A stretch of 64,000 nucleotides of DNA from positions 2,356,001-2,420,000 of the forward strand of contig JADJJR010000001.1 in the NCBI GenBank assembly GCA_016706425.1, written 5' to 3'. The notes below the pieces were generated by a model. It made no database searches and was not told the origin of the DNA. It saw only the letters and a list, made by a program, of their open reading frames with translations. This DNA comes from Elusimicrobiota bacterium (lineage in GTDB: Bacteria > Elusimicrobiota > Elusimicrobia > FEN-1173). Positions 51,491-60,237 of this stretch are shown here, piece by piece (position 1 is the stretch's first letter; the number at the start of each line of letters is the position of its first letter). Position numbers and translations under genes: made by a program.

Positions 51491-52653
51491 CGTCCCGCCT
51501 CCCGGACCCGCCGGTAGGCGGCCGCGTAGCGCGCCGCGCACGCGAAGGGGCTCAGCACCCGTTGGGCGAATTCCGCCCCGCGCTCGCCCAACCGCCGGCG
51601 CAGATCCGCCCGCGCCGCCAACAGGCGCAGGCGTTTTTTGAGGTTGCGCGCGTCGACATGCACGTAGGGGGGCGGGTCTTCCGGCCGGGCCGCGGCGGCG
51701 AAAGCCTTTCTCTGGGCGGGGTGCAGGCGCGTGAGCACGGGTTTGCCGAGGGCCAACCCCTCGCGCCCCGTTTGCCCGCCGCCCGGGACGAGCAGCTGGT
51801 CCACCACGATGTCGGCCTGCGCCTGGTAGAAGCGGATCGCGTCGTGCGGCACTTTTTCCATCAGCATCAGTTGAATGTCGACCCCCTCGGCCCGCAACGC
51901 GTCGATCGCGTGGACGACGTGCGACGTGCCTTTGATGTCCCCGCGTTGCCCCACGGCGTGGCTGCCGACCCCGTGGTAAACCAAAACGGTCTTTTCCGTG
52001 CGGCGGGGCACGCGGTGCGCCGCGGGGATCTCGATCCCCGGCCGCCAGCGTTCCGTGTCGACCGGATAATACTCAAAATCCAGGCCTTCTTCGAAATCCA
52101 CGTCCAGACCGATCCCCCATCGGATGTCGGCGTGCTTTCGCATGGCCGTGTTGAGGTCCACGGTGTTTTTGTTGGAGCAAAACCCGTAGGTGTCCCCCTG
52201 GGTCGTCTGGCAGACGTGGCAGATGGCCGGATCGATGCGGGTTTTCCACGCGCTGGGGCGGATCATGTTGTAGCACCCGTCGGACTGGTAGACGACGGTC
52301 TTCCCCGCGCGTTTGAGCAGGGCCAGGTCCCAAGGCGCGGGCACGCGCAAAAAGGCGTAACACGCCGGCACCAGGTAGGGTTTCCCCAAAAAGTGGAACA
52401 CGTCATAGCGCGCCAGCGCGTAGGCCAAAAACCCCAGGTGAAGCGGGGTCGCCCACCACCGGCCCGGCAAGTCGAAGTCGCACCCCCAGGTCAAATCTTT
52501 CGAGTGCCGGTGAAAATCGAAATACAAGTTGTCGGCGCGATGGCCCAGGGCGCGAAACCCTTCTTTCAAAAGACAGGCCGAATAGAGCGCGTTGTGGACG
52601 AACAGCACCCGCAGGGGCCGTTCGTTTTTCGCGGGCGTACCGGTCACGCCCAT
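51487..52653 (-). CDS. Glycosyltransferase (GT-B type)
   Basis: A 388-residue protein. An N-terminal LRVLFVHNALYSACLLKEGFRALG and the C-terminal LVPGGGQTGREGLALGKPVL (nucleotide-sugar site) suggest a GT-B glycosyltransferase without a signal peptide. The middle has a cysteine-bearing segment (AICHVCQTTQGDTYGFCSN) that could be a metal site and is unusual for this family. The WYP-like block VDTERWRPGIEIP is typical of the hinge region. It overlaps the 2-epimerase by 4 bp and the flippase by 10 bp. Donor and acceptor are unknown. Confidence 0.75.
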   Translation of the reverse strand: MGVTGTPAKNERPLRVLFVHNALYSACLLKEGFRALGHRADNLYFDFHRHSKDLTWGCDFDLPGRWWATPLHLGFLAYALARYDVFHFLGKPYLVPACYAFLRVPAPWDLALLKRAGKTVVYQSDGCYNMIRPSAWKTRIDPAICHVCQTTQGDTYGFCSNKNTVDLNTAMRKHADIRWGIGLDVDFEEGLDFEYYPVDTERWRPGIEIPAAHRVPRRTEKTVLVYHGVGSHAVGQRGDIKGTSHVVHAIDALRAEGVDIQLMLMEKVPHDAIRFYQAQADIVVDQLLVPGGGQTGREGLALGKPVLTRLHPAQRKAFAAAARPEDPPPYVHVDARNLKKRLRLLAARADLRRRLGERGAEFAQRVLSPFACAARYAAAYRRVREAGR

Positions 52654-54101
52654 CGCAGCCTCTCCCGGACCGCCGCCGCGAACCCGCGCCAGTCCCGCCG
52701 CGTCACGACGAACCACGAATACCCGACGATCATCAGCCCTCCTCCGAAAAGATAGACGCCCGTCCCCGACGGATAGACCGCCCGCAGCAACCCTTGGACG
52801 GCCGCGTACCCCGCCACCAGCGGCCACACCCGCCGCCACCCCCAGGCCACGGCGAGGGTGTTCCGCGCCGCGATGTAGGCCAACAGCGGCAGTCCGACGT
52901 AGCCGACGAAAGTCGCCGCCGCGGCCGCCGTTTGTCCGCCGGCGGGCACGAGGGCCCAGGCCGCGGCCACGGCCACGGCCGCCGCGCCCCACTCGATCAT
53001 CGCCTGGCGGTGCAGCCAGTGGCGGAAGTAAAGCCCCGGCAACAAGATCAAGTACGCCCCCCGGCAGAGATAGGCCGCCGTCAGCCACGGCAGGAGCGCC
53101 GCCGCGCCGTGGTAGGGCGCCGTGGTCAACAGTTCGATCGCCCACCGCCCCGCCACCGTCACCCCCAACGACAGGATGAAGAAGGCCCCGAGGTACACCC
53201 GCAGCGCCCGGCCGAACACCGCGCGCCCCGCGCGCGGGTTGTTGGAAAACGAAAGAAAGAACGGCGCCCAGGCCGCGCCGAAGGCGTCCACCGCCAAGGA
53301 CGTCACCGCCGCCAGCGACACGGCCACGGCGTACACCCCCAGGTCGGCGCGCCCGACGGCGCGTTCCAACACCAGCCGGCTCGCGTTGTCCAGCACGTAA
53401 AACGCCAACACACCGAAAGCCGACGGCGCGCCCCACCGCGCCAGCCGCCCCGCCGAGGCGAAGGTCAACCGGAACGGCCACCACCGCGTCGCCCCCGCCA
53501 GCGCCACGGCCGTGGCGATCGCCTGACCAATGAGCCGCGCCGCGAACAACCCCGTGAGCCCCGCTTCCCGCGCGACCACCGCGTACACGCTCAACCCCGC
53601 CGTCAAAAACGCCCCGCCCACGTTCATCGCCACGTAGACCCGCCGTCGCCGTTCCAAGCGCAGGCCGTTCAACACGGGCACGGCCACGGTCTTGAGCGCC
53701 AACGTCCCGAAAGCCAACGACACCACCGGGGCCAAACCGTCCGCGCCCAACACCCCGCGCGCCAGGGGCCGCGCCAGCGCCGCGCCGACGAGGGCCAACA
53801 GCGTCGTGTGCACCGCCAGGAGCAGGACGTTGCTCCACAAAATTTCCGCGCGCCGGGCCGGGTCGGTCTCGCGACCGTACAAAATCCCCATGGAGTTGGC
53901 GGTCCCCAGGCCGAACGCCCCGTCCAAAACCAAGACGGCGATGCCGACCAACGCCACGGTGCCGTACTCCGCCAGGGTCAAGTGGCGCGTCAAAAACGGC
54001 AGTAGGAAAAACCCCGCCGCCTGGACGAGCGCGGCCCCCACGCCGTAGGCGGCCGAGTCGCCGCTCAACCGCGCGATCCCGAATTTTTTCACGGGCTTCA
54101 C
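52644..54101 (-). CDS. Wzx-type polysaccharide flippase (MOP superfamily)
   Basis: A 485-residue membrane protein with 12 to 14 helices. The N-terminus GDSAAYGVGAALVQAAGFFLLPFLTRHLTLAEYGTV is split across family blocks, with the hallmark RHLTLAEYG-TVAL near residue 40. Later FFLSFSNNPRAG is also typical. Wzx proteins move undecaprenyl-linked repeat units across the inner membrane. GTG start with GGGGAAG upstream, overlapping the WbqC gene as GTGA. Together with the O-antigen ligase/polymerase gene at 31784 this implies a Wzx/Wzy-type pathway, though no chain-length regulator is seen. Confidence 0.9.
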   Translation of the reverse strand: MKPVKKFGIARLSGDSAAYGVGAALVQAAGFFLLPFLTRHLTLAEYGTVALVGIAVLVLDGAFGLGTANSMGILYGRETDPARRAEILWSNVLLLAVHTTLLALVGAALARPLARGVLGADGLAPVVSLAFGTLALKTVAVPVLNGLRLERRRRVYVAMNVGGAFLTAGLSVYAVVAREAGLTGLFAARLIGQAIATAVALAGATRWWPFRLTFASAGRLARWGAPSAFGVLAFYVLDNASRLVLERAVGRADLGVYAVAVSLAAVTSLAVDAFGAAWAPFFLSFSNNPRAGRAVFGRALRVYLGAFFILSLGVTVAGRWAIELLTTAPYHGAAALLPWLTAAYLCRGAYLILLPGLYFRHWLHRQAMIEWGAAAVAVAAAWALVPAGGQTAAAAATFVGYVGLPLLAYIAARNTLAVAWGWRRVWPLVAGYAAVQGLLRAVYPSGTGVYLFGGGLMIVGYSWFVVTRRDWRGFAAAVRERLRWA

Positions 54102-54820
54102 GGCGCTTCCCCGCGAACCAACCGCGCGGTGGCCTCGACACCCACGTTCATCAAGGCGTCGACGATCGACAACCCCGGCACGAAGGCCTCCGCCCCGCGC
54201 TGGGGGTAGGGCGTGGGCGCGAACCCCTGCGGAATCAACCCCAACCCTTCCCGCGCGAACACCGCGTCGTCTTGATAGCCGCCCGCGCCGCCCCCGGCGA
54301 GATAATCGGTCCCGCCCACGGCCTTCACCAACGCCGCCAACAATTCCGTGCCGTTCCCCGCCGCGCCGATCGCCGAACTCCGCCGCCAGCGGTCGGTCGA
54401 CAAGCCGATCGCCCGGCCCAACCCCTCCAACACCGCCAGGTTGTAGTCCACCAGCCGCGCCGCGCGCACCGCGAGCAACGGGTCCAACAGGGGGAACGCC
54501 TCGTTGAAACACCGGGCCCGGCCGTACTGGGCGCGCCAGGTGCGGCGCGTTTTCTCGCGCCAATCGGTGCTGTCGTTGATCTCCATTTCGTCGATCCGCC
54601 GCACCCCGTGGTAGGCCCGCACGACGGGCGCCGTCATCCACAGCGGTTTCCCCGCGGTGAGGATTTGCACGTGGTTGATCCAGTTCCCCGCGGTTTTGGG
54701 AAACTGCGCGTGGTCCAACAGCACGAACACGTCCGCCCGGGCCCACTTGTTGAAAAAGCCCAGCCACGGAAAAAAGTTGGGTTGGTGGATGGCCGCCACC
54801 GTCGCGGCGCCGCGTGTCAC
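54098..54820 (-). CDS. WbqC family protein
   Basis: A 240-residue protein of the WbqC family (PF08889), common in O-antigen and capsule clusters. Diagnostic are AAIHQPNFFPWLGFFNKW at the N-terminus, DVFVLLDHAQFPK, NWINHVQI and the central His-rich-free GNGTELLAAL. WbqC proteins are thought to modify amino sugars; the reaction is not well established. The GTG start overlaps the formyltransferase stop as GTGA. Its neighbours (formyltransferase, flippase) support a role in sugar decoration. Confidence 0.9.
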   Translation of the reverse strand: MTRGAATVAAIHQPNFFPWLGFFNKWARADVFVLLDHAQFPKTAGNWINHVQILTAGKPLWMTAPVVRAYHGVRRIDEMEINDSTDWREKTRRTWRAQYGRARCFNEAFPLLDPLLAVRAARLVDYNLAVLEGLGRAIGLSTDRWRRSSAIGAAGNGTELLAALVKAVGGTDYLAGGGAGGYQDDAVFAREGLGLIPQGFAPTPYPQRGAEAFVPGLSIVDALMNVGVEATARLVRGEAP

Positions 54821-55884
54821 CGCGCCCCCGCCGCGCCGCGGGGCAGTCGCAGTTCCTCGCGGGCGAAAGCGTCCAACAGGGCCGCCGCCGTCGGGCCCCA
54901 GCGCGCGTCGTCCGCCGCCGCGTCAAAGGCCCAGGCCGCGCGGGCGGCGCCCGTTTCCAAGGCGATGTCCTCCACCCCGGCCCGGCCGATCGTCGCGCCC
55001 CCGCGCGTCACGGCGAAGCGCACCGCGCCGTGGTCCGCGTCGGCGGAGGGCGCCGTCCCCGCGGGGTCCAGCCGCAGCCCGTCTTTTTCAAGCGCCCAGC
55101 CCGTCGCGCGCGCCTTGCGCCGGGCGACCGCCTGCAACGTGCAATAACATTCAAAAACTTCCCGCGTCCCGCCGTCGTCGCAATAGGCGCCGGGCTTCGG
55201 CGCCACCAGCGCCCGAATCAAATCGTAAATGGTCCGCACCGGGTCCGTCCAGCGGAACCGTCCGTCCTCGGGCGTTCGCGGCCTGTAATAGACGGCGCGC
55301 CCCGGGTCCTGGGGGACGCCGCGCGGCGGCCCCTCCATCAGGCGGGGCACCAACGTCGGAAACCATTCCCGGAACGCGGCCCGCGTTCGGTCCAGGAGCG
55401 TCACCCAGGTGTCGGTTCCCCGCACCGGCACCTCGCAGCGGCCCACCACGTCCCCCTCGTCAAAACCCTCCGTGAGGACGTGCACCGTCACTCCCGAGCG
55501 CGACGCCCCGGTCAGGATGACCCATTGGGGGATGTGCGCCCCGCGGAACTCCGGTAAAAGCCCCGCGTGGATGTTTATTCCACCGAAGGTCGAGATCGAC
55601 AGTACCTCCGGGCGGATTTTCATGGGGTAATGGTTCGTCACCAAGAGGTCCGGCGCCCAGCCTTTCACGACGCGGACGAAATCGGCGACCCCCGGGTCGG
55701 CGGCGCGCGGCTGCGCCGTCACGGGCAGCCCCCGCAAAACGCCGAGGCGTTCGACGGCCTCCCGTTCCCCCGGGCGGACCGACGGCCACACCAGCCCGCG
55801 CACGGTCCCCGCCGGGAACGCCGCCAACAGCGGGTCCAGGTCCAAGGATTGGGAAAACACGACCACGTTCTTCACCCGGCCCAC
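54817..55884 (-). CDS. Formyltransferase-like protein (sugar N-formyltransferase type)
   Basis: About 355 residues. The formyltransferase core shows NIHAGLLPEFRGAHIPQWVI (Asn-His catalytic pair and LLPxxRG), TVHVLTEGFDEGDVVG and a C-terminal part (YYRPRTPEDGRFRW) like methionyl-tRNA and sugar formyltransferases. It probably transfers a formyl group from N10-formyltetrahydrofolate to an amino sugar. Three starts are possible: ATG 55905, GTG 55884 and GTG 55875. I chose 55884 because AAGGAGG lies seven bases before it. No sugar 4-aminotransferase is in the window to make the expected substrate. Confidence 0.85.
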   Translation of the reverse strand: MGRVKNVVVFSQSLDLDPLLAAFPAGTVRGLVWPSVRPGEREAVERLGVLRGLPVTAQPRAADPGVADFVRVVKGWAPDLLVTNHYPMKIRPEVLSISTFGGINIHAGLLPEFRGAHIPQWVILTGASRSGVTVHVLTEGFDEGDVVGRCEVPVRGTDTWVTLLDRTRAAFREWFPTLVPRLMEGPPRGVPQDPGRAVYYRPRTPEDGRFRWTDPVRTIYDLIRALVAPKPGAYCDDGGTREVFECYCTLQAVARRKARATGWALEKDGLRLDPAGTAPSADADHGAVRFAVTRGGATIGRAGVEDIALETGAARAAWAFDAAADDARWGPTAAALLDAFAREELRLPRGAAGAR

Positions 55885-55897
55885 GCCGCCGCCTCCT

Positions 55898-56653
55898 TCA
55901 CCCATCGATCAGTTCGCGCCCGTGGGCGCGCAACAGGCCTTCAAAAAATTCCTTCGAGCGCGCCGCCCGCCCGTCGAAACAACTCCAGATCCGCTCTTTG
56001 GGCGACATGACCGTCGCCGGGTAGTACTCCGGGTGGAGCAGCGCGTGGATCCGGTCGGGCCCCCCGGGGGCGAACAGGTCGTGCAGGCGCCGGTGCCGCC
56101 AATAGCCGTTGGAATCCGAACAATACGTCAACCCTTCCCTCAGTCGCCGCGAATAGACGTTCAGCATCCCCGCGTAGGCGTCGGCGGTGAACACGTCCCC
56201 CGCCCGCGCCGGGATGTGGAAGGAAAACGAACGGGGCGCGAAACCGAACGCGGTCCGAAACAGGGCCGCGTCTTCGGCCAAACGGCGCTCGAGCGCGGCC
56301 GCGTCCGGCACGTCGGGGTCCGACGCGTCGAAGTGCAGTCCCACCGCGTGTCCGGCCTCGGCGATGGCGGCGATCCGCCGGGCGATGTCCCGCTCCAGCA
56401 CGTTGTAGAAGGGCAGCCGCAGCGCCACGAAATAGTGGGCGCGCACGCCCTCCTCGGACTCGACGCGCGCCATCGCCAGCGCCCGGTGGACCGACACGTC
56501 GATGTCGTGCCGCCACACGGCGCAGCGCGGCCGCGTCAAATAATCCGCGTAGGTCGCGGGCGGGTGGGTTTCCTTCGCCCGCCGCAACAGCGCGCGGAAA
56601 CTGTCCAGCGTGAAATCATCGTAATGGTAGCGTTCCCGGGGGGACGCGTTCAC
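55898..56653 (-). CDS. Polysaccharide deacetylase-like protein
   Basis: A 251-residue protein resembling carbohydrate esterase-4-like NodB-fold deacetylases: CAVWRHDIDVSVHRALAMA provides the D-(H)D pair (WRHDID), and AEAGHAVGLHFDAS the metal His; SFSFHIPAR comes later. There is no signal peptide, so it would act in the cytoplasm, perhaps on a lipid-linked or nucleotide-linked sugar. GTG start overlapping the methyltransferase stop as GTGA. It overlaps the longest possible frame of the formyltransferase by 8 bp. Substrate is not known. Confidence 0.8.
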   Translation of the reverse strand: MNASPRERYHYDDFTLDSFRALLRRAKETHPPATYADYLTRPRCAVWRHDIDVSVHRALAMARVESEEGVRAHYFVALRLPFYNVLERDIARRIAAIAEAGHAVGLHFDASDPDVPDAAALERRLAEDAALFRTAFGFAPRSFSFHIPARAGDVFTADAYAGMLNVYSRRLREGLTYCSDSNGYWRHRRLHDLFAPGGPDRIHALLHPEYYPATVMSPKERIWSCFDGRAARSKEFFEGLLRAHGRELIDG

Positions 56654-57462
56654 GGCCGCCGCGCCCCCGCCGCCGCCGGCGCCAACCGCAGGAACGCGCT
56701 CCGCCGCCACGGGTCGATGACGCGCACCGACTCCTCCTCCGGCCGCAGGCCGGCCTCGGCCACCATCGCGCGGGCGCTGTCGAGGGTCATCCGCTTGTGG
56801 TGGAAAACGTCGTCCGCCCCCGCCGGCGTTTTGAGCGCCTCGTACCAGGCGGCGCTGCGGGCGGGCTTGGGCGCGCCGGGGTTTTTCTCGCCCATCCACA
56901 AGAACACGCGCCCTTCGGGTTTCGTCACCCGGCGCGCTTCGCGCAGCGCCCCCACGGGGTCGAGCATGTGGTCCAACGACGTGACGAACAACACCTGGTC
57001 GAACACGCCGTCGCGGAACGGCAAATGCTCCGCCAGCCCGCGGACGAAGGCGAAGTTCCGGGGCTGCTCCCCCGCCAGCGGGTCGATCCCGACGAAGAAC
57101 GCGCTTTTGTCCCGGGCGCGTTGCAGGTGCGTGGGCTCTTTTTGCGGCCCGACGCCCACGTCCAAGACGTTGCCGTGAAACCCGCAAAAATCGGCGAAGG
57201 CCAAATGGTCCGCCCGGGCGCCCACGCCCAGGTTGTGTTCCGGGTCCTCGCGGTAGGACACTTCGCCGTTTTCTTGAAGCTGTTCCCACATGGCGTAGGT
57301 GTCGCCGTGCACGTTCCGCGCCGCCGCGGGGACGAAATCCCAATAGCCGTGGGCGGCGTTCCGCCGGTAGGTTTCGGCGCCGACGGCCGTGTCGCCGGAA
57401 AAAGTCAGGGGTTTTCGAGAAACGGGACAGGCGAACCAATCGAGGGGGATGTCGGGGTTCAT
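56650..57462 (-). CDS. SAM-dependent methyltransferase with degenerate Trm112-like N-terminus
   Basis: A 270-residue protein. The N-terminus DIPLDWFACPVSRKPLTF looks like a Trm112-type zinc domain with only one Cys left. The SAM domain has VLDVGVGPQKEPT (motif I, altered from GCGxG), FVGIDPLAGEQPR and VTSLDHMLDP. The acidic glycine loop change suggests altered cofactor geometry, but binding is still plausible. It overlaps both neighbours by ATGA/GTGA. It may methylate a sugar or terminate chain growth; unassigned. Confidence 0.82.
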   Translation of the reverse strand: MNPDIPLDWFACPVSRKPLTFSGDTAVGAETYRRNAAHGYWDFVPAAARNVHGDTYAMWEQLQENGEVSYREDPEHNLGVGARADHLAFADFCGFHGNVLDVGVGPQKEPTHLQRARDKSAFFVGIDPLAGEQPRNFAFVRGLAEHLPFRDGVFDQVLFVTSLDHMLDPVGALREARRVTKPEGRVFLWMGEKNPGAPKPARSAAWYEALKTPAGADDVFHHKRMTLDSARAMVAEAGLRPEEESVRVIDPWRRSAFLRLAPAAAGARRP

Positions 57463-58352
57463 GAGCGCGCGCGCGCCTCCTTGGGTGGAAAGAGTTGGTC
57501 CAACCCCCGTTCGAGGGGGATCCGCGGCCGCACGCCGAACAAGCGTTCGATCGCCCGGTTGGACGCCACCAGGCCGTGGGCCCGCGGGGCCTTTTGAAAG
57601 ACGGCCCGCGTCCCCGCGCGGCGGGCCAGGCCCGCGGCGAGGTCCTTCAACGAAACGGTTTCGGCGCCGCCCAGGTTGACCACGTCGCAGCCCGGGCCCG
57701 GACGCGGCCGCAAAAGCGTCGCCACGGCCGCGGCCGCGTCGTCCACGTGGAGCGGCGCCAGGGGGATGCCCCGCGGCCCGTTGAGCGTCACCGCTTGCCC
57801 GCGGCGAATGCGCTCGATCAGGTTGGGGATCAGCCGGTCCTCTTGCCCCGGCCCGTAGAGGGAAAACAGCCGCACCAGCGCCACGTCCACGCACCCCGCG
57901 TGGGCCCGCGCCAAGGCGTCCAAGGCCAGTTTGGTCGCGGCGTAAAAAGTCGGCGGCTCCGTCCGGTCCGATTCCCGGATCGCGCCCGACCGGGGCGCGT
58001 AAAAACTTCCCGTCGAGGCGATCACCAGGCGCACCCCCGGCCGCGTTCGGCACCACTCCAAAAGGTCGAACCCCGCCCGCACGTTCACGTCGAACAGGTC
58101 CCGCGCTTTCGCGGGAAAGTCCCGGTGGTGGCGCGACTGAGCCAAGTGGGCCACGGCGTCCACCCGGTCGGGCAGGGCGCGGGTCCAACCCGGTTTCGCC
58201 AGGTCCGCCGTCCGGTGCGTCCGCCGCGCCGTCGCCGGCCCGGCCGGCCGCCGCCCGACGGTGACCACGCGCGCGCCCCGGTCCGCCGACAGCCGCCGCA
58301 GGAGCGCCTGCCCCAAAAACCCGTTCGCGCCGGTGACGAGGATCGTCTTCAT
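57459..58352 (-). CDS. SDR-family NAD-dependent epimerase/dehydratase
   Basis: A 297-residue short-chain dehydrogenase: ILVTGANGFLGQALLRRL, VDAVAHLAQSRHHRDF, STGSFYAPR and the catalytic TFYAATKLALD. RLIPNLIERIRRGQAVTL belongs to the substrate domain, with LHVDDAAAAV after it. It resembles sugar-nucleotide epimerases or 4-ketoreductases of O-antigen loci. It overlaps asnB copy 3 and the methyltransferase by 4 bp each, so all three are made together. Reaction not assigned. Confidence 0.88.
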   Translation of the reverse strand: MKTILVTGANGFLGQALLRRLSADRGARVVTVGRRPAGPATARRTHRTADLAKPGWTRALPDRVDAVAHLAQSRHHRDFPAKARDLFDVNVRAGFDLLEWCRTRPGVRLVIASTGSFYAPRSGAIRESDRTEPPTFYAATKLALDALARAHAGCVDVALVRLFSLYGPGQEDRLIPNLIERIRRGQAVTLNGPRGIPLAPLHVDDAAAAVATLLRPRPGPGCDVVNLGGAETVSLKDLAAGLARRAGTRAVFQKAPRAHGLVASNRAIERLFGVRPRIPLERGLDQLFPPKEARARS

Positions 58353-60220
58353 CGGGGCAGGTACAGGTCCAGCCACGTTTGGAAAGACAACAGCGACCAA
58401 ATGAACAGCCGGTGATTGGCCTTCCCTTCCAAGTGCTCGTTCAGGAGCGCGGTCGTCGTTTCCCGGTCCAGGTATTCGTAGAGCCGCGCGTCGGGGCGCA
58501 TCAATTCCCGCCGGACGAATTCCAGGCTTTCGCCGCGGAACCACGAGGCGTCCGGCCCGGAGAACCCCTGTTTGCGCGCCCCGGAGATTTCCGCCGGCAC
58601 GATGGACTCCATCATCTCGCGCAGCAGGCGCTTGCCGTCCCGCGCGATGGAGAAATATTTTTCGGTCTTGATCCCCGGCTCGTTTTCGTCGAGCCGGACC
58701 GCCGGCGGCGCGCCCACCTTGAGCCGCGCGGACACCCCCATGGCGAAGTCCACCAGGTCGTTGTCCAGGAACGGCACCCGGGTTTCGAGCCCGTGCGCCA
58801 TCGACAGGGTGTCCTCCACCGCCAACAGCCCGTGCAAGAAAGTTTTCGCCTCCAGGTACAGCGCCGCGTTGACGAAATCCTCGTCCGTCCGCAGGCGCGG
58901 CGCCTCGCGGGGGAACACGCCCCGAAAGATGTCGCGCGTCCACACCCGCTCGAACTCCCCCGCCAGGGGCCGAAAGAGGTTTTTGAGCACGCTGTTGGGC
59001 ACGGTGCGCTGCCAATATTTGTAATACCCGTCGATGTACGGCTCGAAGTCCACGGGCCCGGCGGGCCGGTAATAGCGCCAGGGGTAGCCCCCGAACAGTT
59101 CGTCGCCGCCGGTCCCCGACAAAACCACTTTCACAAAGCGTCCCGCCAGCTTCGCCGCGTAATAGTTGGGGTAGCTCTGCCCCACGCGCGGGGTCTCCAG
59201 GTGCCACACCACGGGGCGCATGGCGCGCTCCATGTCGCCCGACTTGAGCACGACCTCGTACTGTTCCGTCTTGAACAGGTACGACATCCGCTCGGCCGTC
59301 TCCCGCTCGTCGAAGCCCAGCTCGATGCCCGAGGCCGACCGCAGGTCGAACCCGATGGTGAAGGATTTGAGCCCCGGCCGCTCCCGCGCGGCCGCCGCGG
59401 TGATCGATCCGGAATCCAGCCCCCCGCTCAGGTAACAGCCCACCTCCACGTCGCTGACCATCTGCCGCCGGACGGCCTGTTCAAAGAGTTCCTTGAGCCG
59501 CGCCGGGGTCTGCTCCCGCTCGGGGACAGTCGCCGCCCCGAACCGGTAATCCCAATAGCGCGCGGGGGCCGGGTCCCGCCGGTCCATCGACACGGTCAGC
59601 GTGCACCCCGCGGGCAACACGCGCACGCCGGCCAGCAGGGTCTTGTCGGTGAACAGGTTCTGGAAGGTGAAATATTCGATCAACGCCGCCGGGTCCAGCC
59701 GCGGCGCGAAGGACGGGTGTTGATAAAACGCTTTGAGCTCGGACGCGAAGAGAAAATGCCCCGGCGTCGCCGTGTAATACATCGGCTTCACGCCGTGCCG
59801 GTCCCGCGCCAAGAAGAGCGTGCGCTCGCGGTCGTCCCAGAGCGCCAGGGCGAAAATGCCGTTGAACTTCTCCACCGCCGCGGGGCCCCAGGCGCGCAGC
59901 GCCGCCAGGACCACCTCCGTGTCCCCCGTGGAAGCGAAGGTGTCCCCCCGCGCGGCCAGCTCGTCGCGCAGTTCGCGGAAGTTGTAGATCTCGCCGTTGT
60001 ACACCAGCGCGTGCCGGCCGTCCTTCGACGCCATGGGCTGGTCGGCTTTGGGGGTCAAATCCAGGATCGCCAAGCGCCGGTGGGCCAACCCCACCGGCCC
60101 CCGGGCAAAGACGCCCTCGCCGTCGGGGCCGCGGTGGGCCAGCGCCCGGGCCAAGGGGCGCGTTTCCGCCTCGGTCACCGGCGGCCCGTCGAACCGCAAG
60201 AGCCCCGCCACGCCGCACAC
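58349..60220 (-). CDS. asnB: Asparagine synthetase-type amidotransferase, copy 3
   Basis: A 623-residue glutamine-dependent amidotransferase: Cys2 in VCGVAGLLRF (GTG start), HRGPDGEGVF, YNGEIYNFRELR and the synthetase loop YLSGGLDSGSITAAA; SGTGGDELFGGYPW follows. The loop has Gly where copies 1 and 2 have Ser, a small but notable change. A GGAGG lies 12 bases before the GTG. It follows the epimerase by 17 bases and overlaps the next SDR by 4 bp. It is the third copy in the locus and the most divergent at the C-terminus. Confidence 0.95.
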   Translation of the reverse strand: MCGVAGLLRFDGPPVTEAETRPLARALAHRGPDGEGVFARGPVGLAHRRLAILDLTPKADQPMASKDGRHALVYNGEIYNFRELRDELAARGDTFASTGDTEVVLAALRAWGPAAVEKFNGIFALALWDDRERTLFLARDRHGVKPMYYTATPGHFLFASELKAFYQHPSFAPRLDPAALIEYFTFQNLFTDKTLLAGVRVLPAGCTLTVSMDRRDPAPARYWDYRFGAATVPEREQTPARLKELFEQAVRRQMVSDVEVGCYLSGGLDSGSITAAAARERPGLKSFTIGFDLRSASGIELGFDERETAERMSYLFKTEQYEVVLKSGDMERAMRPVVWHLETPRVGQSYPNYYAAKLAGRFVKVVLSGTGGDELFGGYPWRYYRPAGPVDFEPYIDGYYKYWQRTVPNSVLKNLFRPLAGEFERVWTRDIFRGVFPREAPRLRTDEDFVNAALYLEAKTFLHGLLAVEDTLSMAHGLETRVPFLDNDLVDFAMGVSARLKVGAPPAVRLDENEPGIKTEKYFSIARDGKRLLREMMESIVPAEISGARKQGFSGPDASWFRGESLEFVRRELMRPDARLYEYLDRETTTALLNEHLEGKANHRLFIWSLLSFQTWLDLYLPR

Positions 60221-60237
60221 GGGTTAGAGGCCCTCCG

